DNA of 5,669 bases from the NCBI GenBank assembly GCA_900544475.1, contig UQVU01000120.1, positions 1-5,669 on the forward strand, in the 5' to 3' direction. Within the stretch, counting starts at the first letter, position 1. Each line of letters begins with the position of its first letter. The notes below the pieces were generated by a model. It was not told the origin of the DNA and searched no databases. It worked only from the letters and a program-made list of their open reading frames with translations. The position numbers were made by a program, and so were the translations under genes. The stretch is from an uncultured Butyricicoccus sp. (GTDB taxonomy: Bacteria; Bacillota; Clostridia; Oscillospirales; Butyricicoccaceae). This document shows positions 5,591 through 5,669 of the stretch, piece after piece.

Positions 5591-5669
5591 AAAGGGGACA
5601 GGACACCTTGACAGGTTTCGGCCGTAGCCCACTAAACCTTATTCCCGCGCCGTGCGCGGATTAAACGAG
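5591..5669. other. Non-coding right edge with a small hairpin
   Basis: I see no gene in this stretch. It holds a GGTTT/AAACC pair (5614-5618, 5634-5638) enclosing GGC-CGTA-GCC, and a tight CCGCGC-CGT-GCGCGG hairpin (5645-5659). Neither is followed by a clear T-run on either strand. They may belong to the repeat cluster or to a feature continuing past the window edge. Confidence 0.35.

Noticed and set aside
5608..5636. A possible promoter: TTGACA with ACTAAA 17 bases later
   Set aside because: The -35 is perfect but the -10 matches only three of six bases, and no gene start is visible before the window ends.
5348..5664. Several reading frames of 60-94 codons on both strands after cysS
   Set aside because: They lie in the palindromic repeat cluster, encode low-complexity P/R/G/S-rich peptides, overlap each other and have no ribosome binding sites.
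1..5669. CRISPR array, phage, toxin-antitoxin or defence system
   Set aside because: There are no regularly spaced repeats and no integrase, nuclease or small paired genes. All well-supported coding regions are a peptidase, a transporter and a tRNA synthetase.

Overview
The window looks like a chromosomal segment of a GC-rich Bacillota (Firmicutes), most likely a gut-type Clostridia of the Oscillospirales kind. This is an inference from four signs: a T-box riboswitch in front of an aminoacyl-tRNA synthetase, textbook sigma-A promoters with 17-18 base spacers, strong AAGGAG/AAAGGAAG ribosome binding sites, and very GC-rich third codon positions. The GC-rich third positions also create long but meaningless antisense reading frames. 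The genus cannot be fixed from the sequence alone.

Left part (1-2260, leftward transcription). A tRNA-Arg with anticodon ACG and an encoded CCA end has its own promoter and is followed by a rho-independent terminator. Upstream of it, and read in the same direction, is a complete oligoendopeptidase F (M3 zinc metallopeptidase, 599 aa). No convincing terminator separates the two genes, so pepF messages may read on into the tRNA unit. The extreme left end holds only a strong hairpin, possibly a dispersed repeat.

Middle part (2124-3627). The pepF promoter and a MATE-family efflux transporter promoter are divergent within 181 bases. The transporter promoter is near consensus and carries a perfect 9+9 inverted repeat between its -35 and -10 boxes, as expected of an operator for a dimeric repressor. 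No regulator gene is present in the window.

Right part (3628-5669, rightward transcription). Just after the MATE stop codon lies a consensus promoter driving a complete T-box leader of about 300 nt. Its specifier codon is TGC (Cys), its T-box base matches the U73 discriminator of tRNA-Cys, and its antiterminator and 14-bp terminator are mutually exclusive. The leader controls cysS (cysteinyl-tRNA synthetase, 471 aa). After cysS comes a gene-free stretch of about 280 bases packed with GC-rich hairpins, some of them copies of one another, which looks like a REP/MITE-type intergenic repeat.

The genes are mostly independent units: peptide turnover, tRNA supply, drug or metabolite export, and cysteine-responsive tRNA charging. 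The well-supported systems here belong to known families. The less explained parts are the transporter operator and the two repeat-like flanks.
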